The notes beneath the pieces are model-generated. The model was given only the letters and a program-made list of their open reading frames with translations, was not told where the DNA came from and ran no database searches. A DNA stretch of 64,000 bases from Azospirillum rugosum (GTDB lineage: Bacteria; Pseudomonadota; Alphaproteobacteria; Azospirillales; Azospirillaceae): the NCBI RefSeq assembly GCF_017876155.1, contig NZ_JAGINP010000006.1:244245-308244 (forward strand). The letters are read 5' to 3'. The first letter of the stretch is position 1; every line of letters starts with the position of its first letter. A program made the position numbers and the translations under genes. Of the stretch, positions 29,566-40,170 are shown in pieces.

Positions 29566-32500
29566 CTACAGCCCCGTCCGCGGCTTGGCCCGGTCGGTCG
29601 CCGTGTCGGTGGTCTTGTCAGCCGTCTTGGTCACGCCCGGATCGATCAGCGGCTGGAGCGCCGGGGCGATGCTCTTCAGCAGCTGGGCGGGCAGGGCGCT
29701 GGTGAAGTGGTAGTTGTCGGCCTCCGGCCCGTGCACGAAGGCGGTCATGGTGCCGAAGAAGCGGTCGCCGATGTAAAAGGCGAAGGTCGCCGTGCGGTTC
29801 ACCGCGCGCGATTCGATCAGGTGGCCGCCGGGGCCGTAGCGGTCGAGCCGGTGGTCGCCCGTGCCGGTCTTGCCGCCCATCGGGATGACCTGCCCCGACG
29901 CGTCCTTGAAGGAGCCCCAGACCCGCTTGGCCGTGCCGTTCTGCGCCACGTCCATCAGCGCCTTGCGCAGAGTCGCCGCCACCTCCGGCTTCATCACGCG
30001 CTGGCCGCGCATTTCGCCCAGCCCGACGATCGCCTCATACGGTGTGCCAGCGGCGAAATGCAGCTTCTTCACTCGCACGGTCGGCTGGCGGACGCCATCG
30101 TTCTGGATGATGCCCACCAGCTCCGCCAGCGCCGCCGGCCGGTCGGCGGAGCTGCCGATGGCGGTGGCGAAGGACGGCACCAGCGTTTCGAAGGGGTATC
30201 CCAGCTTGCGCCACTGCTCGGTGATGCGCTGGAACGCCTCTTCCTCCAGGCCGATGCGGATGCGCGTGTTCTGCGCGGCCTGGCCCTTCTTGAACAGCCA
30301 CTTGTAGCTTTCCTGCCGCTGCTGGGCGCTGGCCTCCAGCACCTCCTGCCGCTTGGCCTCGGGGTGCTTTTGCAGGTAGGCGACCAGCCACAGCTCCAGC
30401 GGGTGGACGCGCGCGAGGTAGCCAAGGTCGTTCAGCGGGAACTTGTCCGGCCCGTACTTGGCATGGAGCGACGCGATGTCGCCGTCGTCCAGCTTGGCCT
30501 CGGGCAGGCGGGCGCGCAGGAAGGCGCCGAACTCCTTCACACTCGCCTGCGGCCGCACGAACCGGTGGATCACCGCCAGCCGGTGCGGCATGGGGCGGGA
30601 CCGGCTGGCCAGCATGGTCAGCGCCTCGTCCGGCGTGCGCTTGCGGTAGCTGTTGTAGAAGCGGTTCAGGAAGTCGCTGCCCTCCTTGTCCGCGAAGCGG
30701 GCGAGGTAGGCCTGGCGGGCCGGATGGTCGGGGTTGTGCAGGATGTCGGTCGAATCGTCGCCGCCCTCCGCCATGTAGAACTGCACGATGTCGCGCATCA
30801 GGCGGATGAAGGGCAGGTTGACGGAGTTCCGCAGCGCCTCCGTCAGCGGCATGATGCTGCCGTTGTCCCTGGGGTTGAAGTTCACGAAGGTGTGGACGCC
30901 GCCGCCGGTGAAGAAGGCCTCCCCCGGGCTCGCCGAATAGCGGCGCTCCATGGCGGCGTCGAGCATGGCGCCGAGGCTGCGGCTGGGGCTGGCGGCCAGC
31001 CAGTTCGCCGCCCAGCGCGTCAGGTTGTCGGACGCCTCCTCCTCCACGTCGGCCAGGAAGTCCTTGGGCAGGTGGGCGTAGCGGGTGTGCAGCTCCGCGA
31101 CGATCTCCAGGTAGGTGGACAGCGTGCGCAGCTTCGCGGTGGACCCCAGGTCGAGCTTGGCGCCCTCGTTGATGTCCAGCGGCTGGTCCAGGTTGTCGGC
31201 CTGGACGCGCAGATAGTTGGCGTCCGGCCCGCGCTCGTACAGCGTGACGGAGTAGATGATCTTCGACAGGTCGCTGTTCTTGACGTCCAGCAGCCGCTCG
31301 CCGGTCAGGCCCATCTGCGCGGCGAAGGCCGGCTCGTTCAGCTTGGCCAGCACCTCCACCACGCGCTGCTGGGTGGGGGCGTCCAGCGTGCTCTCCGCCG
31401 TCAGGTCGGTGCGGTCGAGCTGGTAGAGGCTGGGTACGCCCAGCATGGACAGCAGGCGCGCGCGGATGGCGTTGGTCGCCTTCTGCTCCACGAAGTTGGC
31501 GCTTTGCGGCTGCGGCGGCTCCTCCCGGAACTTCAGCGTCAGGCCAAGGGCGGCGTCGCGCAGCGCCTCGTCGATGACGCCGGCCTGCTGGAGCACGCGC
31601 AGGTGGCTGTTCGCCAGCCGCTCCAGCGCCTGCCGGTCCTGGATCAGGTAGTAGGAGGGGCGGCGCTGGGCCAGCAGCAGACTGAGCACCTGCTTGTAGG
31701 CCAAGGCCTTCAGCTGCAATGCGCGGGCGTCCGCCGGCTCCTCCGACAGCACCTTCTCGGCGATGGCGAGGTCGGTGCCGAACCAGGCCCACAGCCCGTC
31801 GCCCAGCCCGTTCACCTCGCCGAACCCGGCCCGCGCGGTCAGCGGCGTGGAGTTCAGGTAGTCCACCAGGATGCGGCGGCGGTGCGCGCCCGTCTCCTCC
31901 CCGTCGAGGTAGGAGCGCACGCTGGCCGACAGCATCTGGCGCAGCTTCTCCGTCACGCCGGTGGTCTGGCCGTCGGGGGAATGCCGGTACTTCTCGATCT
32001 GCGTGGCGAGCGTGGAGCCGCCGGGGGAGCGCGAGCCGGGCTTCAGCCACTGCACCGGCAGCATCAGCACGGCGCCGGCGAAGCGGTCCCACTCCACCGC
32101 CGGGTTGCGGCGCGGCTCGTCCTCGTTCAGCAGCTCGCGGTTTTCGATGAACAGCAGGGTCTTGGCGACCAGCGGCGGCACGTCCTCGAAGCTGGCGAAG
32201 GTCCGCTCCGGGTAGCGGGCGGAGAACATGGTGGCGCCGCTGCGGTCCAGCAGAGTGAAGCCGGCCCGAGTCTTCTCGTGGTAGATGGGGAAGCCGCCCG
32301 CGGCCATGAAGGAATCGAGCTTCGGCGAGATCTGCGCCTGCATCTCGATTGCGTACATGTCGTCGGTCAGCGACTTCAGGTAGCCCGGCAGGCCGATGTA
32401 GCCGAGCCGCTCGTTGTAGGGGCCCTGGGTGGGGGTGCGCGCGGCCGGGTTCGGCCCCTCGCGCAGGGTGTAGGTCATGTCGCGGGCGTAGGCGGAGAGC

Positions 32501-32616
32501 AGCCGGGCCTGCAACCGCGAGGAGTTCATCTCCTCCCGCGCGGCATAGCCGACGCCGGCCGCCGTCGCCGCGAAGGCTAAACCCCAGATTGCACGGCGCC
32601 ACCACACCCGAGTCAT
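29566..32616 (-). CDS. Bifunctional penicillin-binding protein (GT51 transglycosylase and transpeptidase)
   Basis: Inner-membrane peptidoglycan synthase of 1016 residues from ATG 32616. An N-terminal membrane helix (WWRRAIWGLAFAATAAGVGY) is followed by a GT51-like domain (FIENRELL; GGSTLATQIEKYRHSPDG near 198) and a transpeptidase domain with all three motifs: SxxK in GSTAKLRT (near 490), SxN in LRNSVNLPF and KTG in MGGKTGTGDH (near 915). The first GT51 motif reads EN where classical PBP1 enzymes have ED. A charged C-terminal tail (TKTADKTTDTATDRAKPRTG) follows the catalytic domain. It stands alone. Confidence 0.9.
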   Translation of the reverse strand: MTRVWWRRAIWGLAFAATAAGVGYAAREEMNSSRLQARLLSAYARDMTYTLREGPNPAARTPTQGPYNERLGYIGLPGYLKSLTDDMYAIEMQAQISPKLDSFMAAGGFPIYHEKTRAGFTLLDRSGATMFSARYPERTFASFEDVPPLVAKTLLFIENRELLNEDEPRRNPAVEWDRFAGAVLMLPVQWLKPGSRSPGGSTLATQIEKYRHSPDGQTTGVTEKLRQMLSASVRSYLDGEETGAHRRRILVDYLNSTPLTARAGFGEVNGLGDGLWAWFGTDLAIAEKVLSEEPADARALQLKALAYKQVLSLLLAQRRPSYYLIQDRQALERLANSHLRVLQQAGVIDEALRDAALGLTLKFREEPPQPQSANFVEQKATNAIRARLLSMLGVPSLYQLDRTDLTAESTLDAPTQQRVVEVLAKLNEPAFAAQMGLTGERLLDVKNSDLSKIIYSVTLYERGPDANYLRVQADNLDQPLDINEGAKLDLGSTAKLRTLSTYLEIVAELHTRYAHLPKDFLADVEEEASDNLTRWAANWLAASPSRSLGAMLDAAMERRYSASPGEAFFTGGGVHTFVNFNPRDNGSIMPLTEALRNSVNLPFIRLMRDIVQFYMAEGGDDSTDILHNPDHPARQAYLARFADKEGSDFLNRFYNSYRKRTPDEALTMLASRSRPMPHRLAVIHRFVRPQASVKEFGAFLRARLPEAKLDDGDIASLHAKYGPDKFPLNDLGYLARVHPLELWLVAYLQKHPEAKRQEVLEASAQQRQESYKWLFKKGQAAQNTRIRIGLEEEAFQRITEQWRKLGYPFETLVPSFATAIGSSADRPAALAELVGIIQNDGVRQPTVRVKKLHFAAGTPYEAIVGLGEMRGQRVMKPEVAATLRKALMDVAQNGTAKRVWGSFKDASGQVIPMGGKTGTGDHRLDRYGPGGHLIESRAVNRTATFAFYIGDRFFGTMTAFVHGPEADNYHFTSALPAQLLKSIAPALQPLIDPGVTKTADKTTDTATDRAKPRTGL

Positions 32617-32996
32617 GTCGGCTCCAGCCTGTCCTTCGCGGATTGCTACGAAAACCACCGCGAATTCGTTAAAATCCCGGCGAACTTCGCCAAGCGTTAC
32701 GGCCGAAATGTAGGGGTCGGTTGGTTAACAACCTGTGTAACTCTTTCCCGTTAAGGCTGTCGATACCACCTCGAAATCGGCGTAACACCAATTTGTGGCG
32801 CGTCGTGGCGCCGATGCCACGGTTTCTCTTCTGGGTGGTGTTGTTAAGACTGCCGAACCCTTACGGTTTGCGTGCGCGGCACCGCTTCGTCGTTCGGGAC
32901 AGTCGAACGGGGTTCGTCCGAGTTTCGCTCAAATTCCGAATGGCGACCTTGGCCGGACGGGTGTGACTCCGCATTCTCCGGAAGTCCTGCCCATTC

Positions 32997-33110
32997 GTGG
33001 ATGCCCTGTTCGTCGCGGCGCTGGCCGCAGGCATCGCCGGCCCGATGCTGCTGGAAGCGCTGGCCTCGCAGAGGCCGATCACGAAGGCGGCGCTGGTGGG
33101 GAAGGTGTGA
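32997..33110 (+). CDS. Possible small ORF encoding a hydrophobic peptide
   Basis: A 37-codon frame from GTG 32997 encodes VDALFVAALAAGIAGPMLLE followed by ALASQRPITKAALVGKV, a single membrane-helix-like peptide with regular GC-rich third positions. GGAAG lies 12 bp upstream. It is the only coding-like stretch in the 920-bp gap between the penicillin-binding protein gene and hisS; 32617-32996 holds no other gene I can support. It could be a remnant of a longer gene. Confidence 0.3.
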   Translation: MDALFVAALAAGIAGPMLLEALASQRPITKAALVGKV

Positions 33111-33125
33111 GGGGCGGGTGGTGAA

Positions 33126-33530
33126 GTGGTTGCGTTGGGCCCCCACCCAACCCTCCCCCACCTTCGGCGCTACGGTATGCACACGTTTCGCCATTGCGGT
33201 AAGTGCCTGATACAGTGGAGGAAAAGCCCCTCTCCCTTGAGGGGAGAGGGGTTTGGGGTGAGGGTGGCGCCGGCCACAGGCCGGCCGGAACCATCCACCG
33301 CGGCCGGGTCTGAGATTTTCTCCGGGCTGCCGCCCGTAACGACCCCTCACCCCAACCCCTCTCCCCCAAGGGGAGAGGGGCTTTTTCCTTGCTGCTCAAT
33401 GCATTATCGCATCCGCGAGATGTGTGCATACCGTAGACCTTCGGCGGGGGAGGGCTTTAAGGGGTGTGCTGCGGAGTTCCCTCCCCCGCGAAGTGGGGGA
33501 GGGTTGGGTGGGGGCCCAACGCGACGACCT
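33126..33530. repeat. Nested palindromic element of about 400 bp
   Basis: Three layers of inverted repeats lie inside each other. The outer layer is GCGTTGGGCCCCCACCCAAC (33130 onward) with its complement ending at 33527. The next is GCGCTACGGTATGCACAC (from 33170) against GTGTGCATACCGTAG (33419-33433). The inner is AAAAGCCCCTCTCCCTTGAG and GGGGTTTGGGGTGAGGG against CCCCTCACCCCAACCCCTCT. A core near GGCGCCGGCCACAGGCCGGCC remains. No ORF is supported. Related layers recur at 36961-37080 and in the IS110-split copy at 49389-50972. Confidence 0.85.
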
Positions 33531-33536
33531 AAGCGA

Positions 33537-34886
33537 TCACCGCCCCAACAGCTCCTTCGCCTTCTCCGCAATCTCCGCCAACGGCACTTCGACCTGCTCG
33601 CCCTTCACCAGATGCTTCAGCGTCGCCGTGCCGCGGGCCTTCTCGTCCGAGCCCATCAAGACCACGACCGGGATCCCTGCGCGGTCCGCGTACTTCATCT
33701 GCTTGGCGATCTTGCCGCCGTCCAGCTGGATTTCCGTGTTGATGCCGGCCGCGCGCAGTTCCGTTGCCAGACGGTAGTAATCGGCCGACAGCGCCGGGTC
33801 CATCTGGGTCACCAGCACCTCGGCCGTGGCGCCGCCGTCCTTGATGATGCCGGCTTCCATCAGCTGGTAGAACAGGCGGGTGGCGCCGATGGAGATGCCC
33901 ACACCCGGCAGCTTCGACTTGGTGTAGTGGCTCGCCAGGTTGTCGTAGCGCCCGCCGGAGCAGACGCTGCCAATGCCCGGATGGTCGTTCAGGAAGGTCT
34001 CGTAGACCGTGCCGGTGTAGTAGTCGAGCCCGCGCGCGATGGCGAGGTTGATGCGCACCACGCCGTCCGGCACCTGGAAGGCCTTCAGCCCCTCGATGAC
34101 CGTGGTCAGCTCCGACACGCCCTGGCGGAAGGTCTCGTTGTCGATGCCCAGCGCGTTCAGCGCGGCCAGCGTCTCCTCGTTCGTGTCCTTGGCGTCGATC
34201 AGCGACAGAATCTTCTCCGCCGCGTCCGGCGCCATGCCGAGGCCGGTCAGGCTGTCGCGCACCTTGTCGCGGCCGATCTTGTCCAGCTTGTCGATCTCGC
34301 GCAGGACCAGGACGCGCTTCTCCGCGTCGTCGACGCCGAGGCCGTCGAGCAGGCCCAGCAGCACCTTGCGGTTGTTCACGTTGATGGTGAAGCCGCCAAA
34401 GTCCAGCTCGCTGAAGACGTGGTAGATGACCGCCGGGATTTCCGCGTCGTAGTGCGGCGACAGGCTGTCCTTGCCGATCACGTCGATGTCGCACTGGTAG
34501 AATTCGCGGAACCGGCCGCGCTGCGCGCGCTCCCCGCGGTAGACGCGCTGGATCTGGTAGCGGCGGAAGGGGAAGGCGAGGTCGCGCTCATGCTCCGCCA
34601 CATAGCGGGCGAGCGGCACGGTCAGGTCGAAGCGCAGCGCGATGTCCGGCTTGTGGCCCTGCTGGATCGCGCCGGTGGACTGCACGAAATAGACCTGCTT
34701 CTCCGTCTCGCCGCCGGACTTGGTCAGCAGCGTCTCCACCGTCTCGAAGACCGGAGTCTCGACCGGGACGAAGCCGAACCGCTCGTAGCCGCGGCGGATG
34801 GTGTCGAGCAGACGCTGGAAGGCCACCTGCTGGCGCGGCAGCAGCTCCATCGTTCCGGGCGGGGTGCGGGGGGTGATCAGGCTCAT
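33537..34886 (-). CDS. hisS: Histidyl-tRNA synthetase
   Basis: Class II aminoacyl-tRNA synthetase charging tRNA-His, 449 residues from ATG 34886 ([20 protein letters not shown]). Motif 2 is visible in [14 protein letters not shown], the histidine-binding segment in [14 protein letters not shown], and motif 3 in [18 protein letters not shown]-terminal anticodon-binding domain follows ([20 protein letters not shown]). The frame remains open far upstream of the start, but that part has no homology. It is divergent from pyrC. Confidence 0.97.
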   Translation of the reverse strand: MSLITPRTPPGTMELLPRQQVAFQRLLDTIRRGYERFGFVPVETPVFETVETLLTKSGGETEKQVYFVQSTGAIQQGHKPDIALRFDLTVPLARYVAEHERDLAFPFRRYQIQRVYRGERAQRGRFREFYQCDIDVIGKDSLSPHYDAEIPAVIYHVFSELDFGGFTINVNNRKVLLGLLDGLGVDDAEKRVLVLREIDKLDKIGRDKVRDSLTGLGMAPDAAEKILSLIDAKDTNEETLAALNALGIDNETFRQGVSELTTVIEGLKAFQVPDGVVRINLAIARGLDYYTGTVYETFLNDHPGIGSVCSGGRYDNLASHYTKSKLPGVGISIGATRLFYQLMEAGIIKDGGATAEVLVTQMDPALSADYYRLATELRAAGINTEIQLDGGKIAKQMKYADRAGIPVVVLMGSDEKARGTATLKHLVKGEQVEVPLAEIAEKAKELLGR

Positions 34887-35003
34887 CGGCGCGGGTCCGG
34901 CTTCGAAGATCTCACGGAAGGGCACGGTTTTAGCGGCTTTCCGTGAAGGCCGGAAGGGGCTAGAACACCGGCAACCCCAGTTCTTGTCCGCGCCGGAGCC
35001 GCC

Positions 35004-36059
35004 ATGCCCACCGATCGTCTCGTCCTTCGCCGTCCCGACGACTGGCACGTGCACCTGCGCGACGGCGCCATGCTGAAGGCCGTGCTGCCCTTCACCGCCC
35101 GCCAGTTCGGCCGCGCCATCATCATGCCGAACCTGAAGCCGCCGGTGACCCGCACCGCCGACGCCGTGGCCTATCGGGAGCGCATCCTGGCGGCCCTGCC
35201 GGACGGGATGGCCTTCACGCCGCTGATGACCGCCTACCTGACCGACGGCACCGACGCCGACGACCTGGCGCAGGGCTTCCAGGACGGCGTCTTCACCGCG
35301 GCGAAGCTCTACCCGGCCAACGCCACCACCAACAGCGCGCACGGCGTCACCGACCTCGGCAAGATCGCCGGGGTGCTGGAGCGCATGGCCGAGATCGGCA
35401 TGCCGCTGCTGATCCACGGCGAGGTCACCGACGCCCACGTCGACATCTTCGACCGCGAGGCCGTGTTCATCGACAAGGTGCTTTCTCCGCTGCTGGAGCG
35501 GCACAAGACCCTGCGCGTGGTGCTGGAGCACTGCACCACGGCCGAGGCCGTGGCCTTCGTGCGCGACCACGCCGCCTCTCGCCGCGTCGGGGCGACCATC
35601 ACGGCGCACCACCTGCTGATCAACCGCAGCCACATCTTCCAGGGTGGCATCCGCCCGCACCTCTACTGCCTGCCGATCGCCAAGCGTGAGACTCACCGCG
35701 TGGCGCTGCTGGAGGCCGCGACCTCCGGCGAAGGGCCGTTCTTCCTGGGCACCGACACCGCCCCGCACGCCGTCACCGCGAAGGAGAGCGCCTGCGGCTG
35801 CGCCGGCTGCTTCACCGCCGCCAACGCGCTGGAACTGTACGCCGAGGCCTTCGAGCAGGCCGGCGCGCTGGACAAGCTGGAGGCCTTCGCCAGCCTGAAC
35901 GGCCCGCGTTTCTACGGCCTGCCGGTCGCCGAGGACAAGGTCGTGCTGGAGCGCCGGGAGTCCACCACGCCGGACATCGTGCTGACCGCCGACGGCGACG
36001 CCGTGCTGCCCTTCCGCAGCGGCGAGACCATGCGCTGGTCCTTCGCCGGGGCGGCCTGA
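35004..36059 (+). CDS. pyrC: Dihydroorotase PyrC
   Basis: Zinc amidohydrolase closing the dihydroorotate ring in pyrimidine synthesis. Its 351 residues fit the E. coli-type homodimeric class. Metal ligands: [13 protein letters not shown] at the N-terminus, the Lys carboxylation site in [32 protein letters not shown] and GTDTAPHA. The gene ends 3 bp before the YkgJ-like gene, so the two are co-transcribed. Confidence 0.97.
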   Translation: MPTDRLVLRRPDDWHVHLRDGAMLKAVLPFTARQFGRAIIMPNLKPPVTRTADAVAYRERILAALPDGMAFTPLMTAYLTDGTDADDLAQGFQDGVFTAAKLYPANATTNSAHGVTDLGKIAGVLERMAEIGMPLLIHGEVTDAHVDIFDREAVFIDKVLSPLLERHKTLRVVLEHCTTAEAVAFVRDHAASRRVGATITAHHLLINRSHIFQGGIRPHLYCLPIAKRETHRVALLEAATSGEGPFFLGTDTAPHAVTAKESACGCAGCFTAANALELYAEAFEQAGALDKLEAFASLNGPRFYGLPVAEDKVVLERRESTTPDIVLTADGDAVLPFRSGETMRWSFAGAA

Positions 36060-36062
36060 CCG

Positions 36063-36845
36063 GTGGCGGGCGGCCTCGACGCCCTCATCGCGAAGGCTTA
36101 CGGCGCCGCCCTTGACACACTGGGCGAGCGGCCGACGCGAGAGGGCGTGCTGGCCGCCATCCGCGCCGGCCACGAGGCCGCGCAGGGACTGATCGACGAG
36201 ACCGCGGCGGAGGTGGCCGCGTCCGGCCGGCGCGTCGGCTGCAAGTCCGGCTGTTCCTTCTGCTGCCACCAGCACATCGCGGCCAGCCCCGCGGAACTGC
36301 TGGGCGTTTTCGACGCCGTTTCGTCCTGGCCCGCCGACCGCCAAGCCGACCTGCGCCGCCGCCTGGACCAGGACGCCCCCCGCATTGCCCCCCTGAGCCA
36401 CGCAGAGCGCCGCGCCGCCCGCATCCCCTGCGCGATGCTGGACCGCAAGTCAGGGCTGTGCACGGCCTACACGGCGCGGCCCATCCCCTGCCGCTCCCAC
36501 CTGTCCCTGCTGCGCACCGCCTGCGAGCGGGAGTTCCGCAACAAGGGCACGCTCCGCCCCGGCGACAAGCCGGTGCCCGTGCTTCAGGAGCCGAAACCGC
36601 TGGCCGGCGCCGTCCTGGTCGCCGTCGAACTGGCGCTGGACCAACGCGGCCTGAGCGTGGAACCGACCGAGCTGTCCCTCGGCCTGCACGCCGCGCTGGC
36701 CGACCCGACCCTGTTCGACCGCTGGCTGGCCGGCGAGTCCCCCTTCCCGGTGCTGGCGCCCCCGCCGGAAAGCCGCCGCGCGAGGCTGGGCCTGACCTAC
36801 ACGGCGATGATCCGGGCGGAGCGGGAGCGGCTGTTTCAAAAGTGA
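36063..36845 (+). CDS. YkgJ-like Cys-cluster protein
   Basis: Protein of 260 residues from GTG 36063 with a Cys cluster typical of the YkgJ/CxxCxxCC family, proposed to bind zinc or an iron-sulphur cluster. Visible Cys groups: [13 protein letters not shown] near residue 60, [13 protein letters not shown], and [20 protein letters not shown]. The role is unknown. It begins 3 bp after pyrC, and its stop abuts a palindrome. Confidence 0.85.
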   Translation: MAGGLDALIAKAYGAALDTLGERPTREGVLAAIRAGHEAAQGLIDETAAEVAASGRRVGCKSGCSFCCHQHIAASPAELLGVFDAVSSWPADRQADLRRRLDQDAPRIAPLSHAERRAARIPCAMLDRKSGLCTAYTARPIPCRSHLSLLRTACEREFRNKGTLRPGDKPVPVLQEPKPLAGAVLVAVELALDQRGLSVEPTELSLGLHAALADPTLFDRWLAGESPFPVLAPPPESRRARLGLTYTAMIRAERERLFQK

Positions 36846-36846
36846 G

Positions 36847-36936
36847 TCGTAGGTTGGGTGGAGCGTCAGCGCAACCCAACACAGCCCGCCTTGCTAGGTC
36901 TGTTGGGTTGCGCCTGCGGCTCCACCCAACCTACGA
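36847..36936. repeat. TTGGGTGGAGCG palindrome (copy 2)
   Basis: Arms at 36847-36881 and 36901-36936 are near-complementary and nearly identical in sequence to the copy at 13865-13953. It starts right after the stop codon of the YkgJ-like gene, again at the 3' end of a plus-strand gene. Confidence 0.9.
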
Positions 36937-36960
36937 TTGCTGTCATGGGGCATGGCGTGT

Positions 36961-37080
36961 CGCGTTGGGCCCCCACCCTAACCCTCCCCCACCTTCGGCG
37001 AGGGAGGGAACTGCCGCTGCGCGACCCTGAAAGCCCTCCCCCGCGAAGTGGGGGAGGGTTGGGTGGGGGCCCAACGCGAC
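36961..37080. repeat. GCGTTGGGCCCCCACC palindrome
   Basis: Arms at 36961-37008 (GCGTTGGGCCCCCACCCTAA...) and 37034-37079 (...GGTTGGGTGGGGGCCCAACGC) match the outer layer of the 33126-33530 element. A partial start of another copy (GTTGCGTTGGGG) appears at 63857 where the sequence breaks down. It lies directly after xseA (minus strand) and may terminate it. Confidence 0.85.
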
Positions 37081-37094
37081 GATTTCCGCAGCCG

Positions 37095-38714
37095 CTAGAA
37101 CAAACTGCCCTGCACCGGCGCCCGCGTGGGCTTTTTCGGCTCCGCCTTGGGCTTCTCGGCCCTAGGCTTCGGAGCCTCCTTCGGCGGCTCCACCCTCGGC
37201 GCGCCATCCACGGTCGCGGCGGCCTTGCCGTCGGCGAAGACCAGCGACACCGACAGGCCCGGCACGGCCTGCGCCGCGCTGGTCAGGGGCTTGCCGTCCG
37301 CCGCCTCCACCAGGGCGAATCCACGCGCCAGCACGCCCTTGTAGGAATAGCTTTCCAGCAGCTGCCCGACCCCGCCCAGCTTGGCCGCCCGGTCCTCCAC
37401 GGCCTTGCCGTAGCTGCGCTCCAGCCGGGGTTTCAGATCCTCCAGCCGACGGCCGCCCTCGCTGACGCGGATGCGCACGGGGCCGAGCGTCAGCCGGGCG
37501 CCCACCCGCTCGTACCGGCCGCGCGCGGCCATGACCGCCTGCCGCAGCGCACCGTCCAGCGCGCGGCTTTCCGACGCGAGCCGCTCGCCCGCCTGCATCA
37601 GCTTCTCCCGCGGGTGGCGGAGCTTCGCGCCCAACTCACCCACACGGGTGCGGCGGCGCTCCAGCAGGCTGGCGGCGGCGAGCGCCAGCCGCTCCGCACG
37701 GTCGTCCAGCCGCTGCGCGTGGCCCTCCAGCAGGGCGCGCGGGTCGCCCAGGCCGCGGGCAAGCCCTTCGACGCGCGTGCGCCGTTCCGCGATCAGCCGG
37801 TTGGCGCAGCCGAGCAGGCGGCGTTCGTCATCCAGCACCTGGGCCAGCAGCTCCGCCCGCACCGGCACGGCCATTTCCGCTGCCGCGGTCGGGGTCGGCG
37901 CGCGGCGGTCGGAGGCGAAGTCGATCAGCGTCGTGTCGGTCTCGTGCCCAACCGCGGAGATCAGCGGGATGCGGCTGGCCGCCGCCGCGCGGACCACATT
38001 TTCCTCGTTGAAGGCCATCAGGTCCTCCAGCGAGCCGCCGCCGCGCGCCACGATCAGCAAGTCGGGCCGCGGCACCCGGCCCCCCGGCTGGATGCGGTTG
38101 AAGCCCTCGATCGCCGCGGTCACCTCGGCCGCCGCCCGTTCCCCCTGCACGGCGACGGGCCACAGCAGCACCCGGCGCGGGAAGCGGTCGTGCAGCCGGT
38201 GCAGGATGTCGCGGATGACCGCCCCGGTGGGCGACGTGATCACGCCGATGACGTCGGGCAGGAAGGGGATGGGCTTCTTGCGCTCCGGGTCGAACAGCCC
38301 TTCCGCGGCGAGTCGCCGCTTGCGCTCCTCCAGCATCTTCAGCAGGGCGCCTTCGCCGGCCAGCTCCATCGACTCGATGACCAGCTGGTACTGCGAGCGG
38401 CCCGGGTAGGTGGTCATGCGCCCGGTGACGATGACCTCCAGCCCTTCCTCCGGCCGGATCGCCAGCTTCGACACAGTGCCGCGCCAGCAGACCGCCTCGA
38501 TCACCGCCGTGTCGTCCTTGAGCCGCAGATAGCAGTGGCCGGAGCTGTGCTTCTTGGGCTGCGAGATCTCCCCGCGCACCCGGACGAAGCCGAACTCGTC
38601 CTCGATCGTGCGCTTCAGGCGCCGGGCGAGGTCGCCGACCGAATATTCCGGCAGGTTGGAGCCGGGGCGCGGCTCGGCCGCGATCAGCGGCGTATGATCA
38701 AGGTCTTGAGTCAT
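37095..38714 (-). CDS. xseA: Exodeoxyribonuclease VII large subunit
   Basis: Large subunit of the single-strand-specific exonuclease VII, 539 residues from ATG 38714. The N-terminal OB-fold ([40 protein letters not shown]) precedes the catalytic domain ([64 protein letters not shown]). A coiled-coil C-terminal region and a Lys/Pro-rich tail of about 50 residues follow. The small subunit gene xseB is not in this window. It is divergent from purD, 57 bp apart. Confidence 0.96.
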   Translation of the reverse strand: MTQDLDHTPLIAAEPRPGSNLPEYSVGDLARRLKRTIEDEFGFVRVRGEISQPKKHSSGHCYLRLKDDTAVIEAVCWRGTVSKLAIRPEEGLEVIVTGRMTTYPGRSQYQLVIESMELAGEGALLKMLEERKRRLAAEGLFDPERKKPIPFLPDVIGVITSPTGAVIRDILHRLHDRFPRRVLLWPVAVQGERAAAEVTAAIEGFNRIQPGGRVPRPDLLIVARGGGSLEDLMAFNEENVVRAAAASRIPLISAVGHETDTTLIDFASDRRAPTPTAAAEMAVPVRAELLAQVLDDERRLLGCANRLIAERRTRVEGLARGLGDPRALLEGHAQRLDDRAERLALAAASLLERRRTRVGELGAKLRHPREKLMQAGERLASESRALDGALRQAVMAARGRYERVGARLTLGPVRIRVSEGGRRLEDLKPRLERSYGKAVEDRAAKLGGVGQLLESYSYKGVLARGFALVEAADGKPLTSAAQAVPGLSVSLVFADGKAAATVDGAPRVEPPKEAPKPRAEKPKAEPKKPTRAPVQGSLF

Positions 38715-38771
38715 GGCGGCACCATGATACAAGGCGCGGTGTCGGCAACAAGCGTGGAAGGACGGGGTGCC

Positions 38772-40061
38772 ATGAAAGTCCTGGTCGTCGGGTCGGGTGG
38801 GCGCGAGCACGCGCTGTGCTGGGCCATTCAGAACTCGCCGCTCTGCGACAAGCTGTACTGCGCCCCCGGCAACGCCGGAATCGCGGACGTCGCGGACTGC
38901 GTCGCCATCGGTTCCGAGGATGTGGACTCGCTGGTCCGCTTTGCCAGTGACAACGCGATCGATTTCGTCGTCGTCGGGCCGGAGGGGCCGCTGGTCCTCG
39001 GCCTCGTGGACAAGCTGACCGCCATCGGCATCAAGGCCTTCGGCCCCAGCGCCGCGGCGGCGGAGCTTGAGGGCTCCAAGGGCTTCATGAAGGACATCCT
39101 GGCCAAGTACGGCGTGCCGACCGCCGCCTATGGCCGCTTCAAGGAGGTGGAGGCCGCCAAGGACTTCGTCCGCAAGAACGGCGCCCCCATCGTGGTGAAG
39201 GCCGACGGGCTGGCCGCCGGCAAGGGCGTGACCGTCGCCCGCACGGAGGAGGAGGCCTTCGCCGCCATCGACGAGGCCCTGGTCCAGGGCCGCTTCGGCG
39301 CCGCCGGGGCGGAAGTGGTGGTGGAGGAGTTCCTGGAAGGGGAGGAGGTCAGCTTCTTCGCGCTGTGCGACGGCGAATCGGCCCTGCCGCTGGTCTCCGC
39401 CCAGGACCACAAGGCGGTCGGCGACGGCGACACCGGCCCGAACACCGGCGGCATGGGCGCCTACTCCCCGGCCCCGGCCCTGACGCCCGACCTCCAGGCC
39501 CGCGTGATGCGCGAGATCGTCGATCCGACCGTCCGCGGCATGGCCGCCGAGGGCCGCCCCTTCAAGGGCGTGCTGTTCGCCGGCCTGATGATCGTGAAGG
39601 ACGCCGCCGGCAACCCGGTGCCGAAGACGCTGGAGTTCAACGTCCGCTTCGGCGACCCGGAATGCCAGACGCTGATGATGCGCCTGAAGTCCGACGCGCT
39701 CGCCGCCCTGGTTGCCGCTGCCGACGGACAGCTGAAGAACATCGACCTGCGCTGGCACGACCAGACCGCGCTCTGCGTCGTCATGGCCGCCAAGGGCTAC
39801 CCCGGCGACTACGTCAAGAACACGGAGATCCGGGGCTTTGAGGCCGCCAACGCGGTGGAGGGCGTGACCGTCTTCCACGCCGGCACGAAGCGCGCCGACG
39901 ATGGCCGGGTGTTGTCCACCGGCGGCCGCGTGCTGGGCGTGACGGCGCTGGCTCCGACCGTGGCCGAGGCGCAGAAGCGCGCCTACACGGCCGTGGACGC
40001 GCTGGACTGGCCGGACGGCTTCTGCCGCCGCGACATCGGCTGGCGGGCGGTGGGGCGCTGA
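38772..40061 (+). CDS. purD: Phosphoribosylamine-glycine ligase PurD
   Basis: ATP-grasp enzyme making GAR in purine synthesis, 429 residues from ATG 38772 ([20 protein letters not shown]). The ATP-grasp core is visible in [35 protein letters not shown] and the signature [10 protein letters not shown], followed by [13 protein letters not shown]. It is 20 kb from the main pur genes and separate from them. An island of lower GC follows its stop. Confidence 0.97.
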   Translation: MKVLVVGSGGREHALCWAIQNSPLCDKLYCAPGNAGIADVADCVAIGSEDVDSLVRFASDNAIDFVVVGPEGPLVLGLVDKLTAIGIKAFGPSAAAAELEGSKGFMKDILAKYGVPTAAYGRFKEVEAAKDFVRKNGAPIVVKADGLAAGKGVTVARTEEEAFAAIDEALVQGRFGAAGAEVVVEEFLEGEEVSFFALCDGESALPLVSAQDHKAVGDGDTGPNTGGMGAYSPAPALTPDLQARVMREIVDPTVRGMAAEGRPFKGVLFAGLMIVKDAAGNPVPKTLEFNVRFGDPECQTLMMRLKSDALAALVAAADGQLKNIDLRWHDQTALCVVMAAKGYPGDYVKNTEIRGFEAANAVEGVTVFHAGTKRADDGRVLSTGGRVLGVTALAPTVAEAQKRAYTAVDALDWPDGFCRRDIGWRAVGR

Positions 40062-40170
40062 CGGGAGAGTCGGTGAGGGGATGACCTTGCGCCGAGCGGG
40101 AGTTGAATTTCGACTTTCCTTTTTCTCCTTTCTGGTTATACCCTTCTGTCGAAAGCATGGGCTTGTGCGA

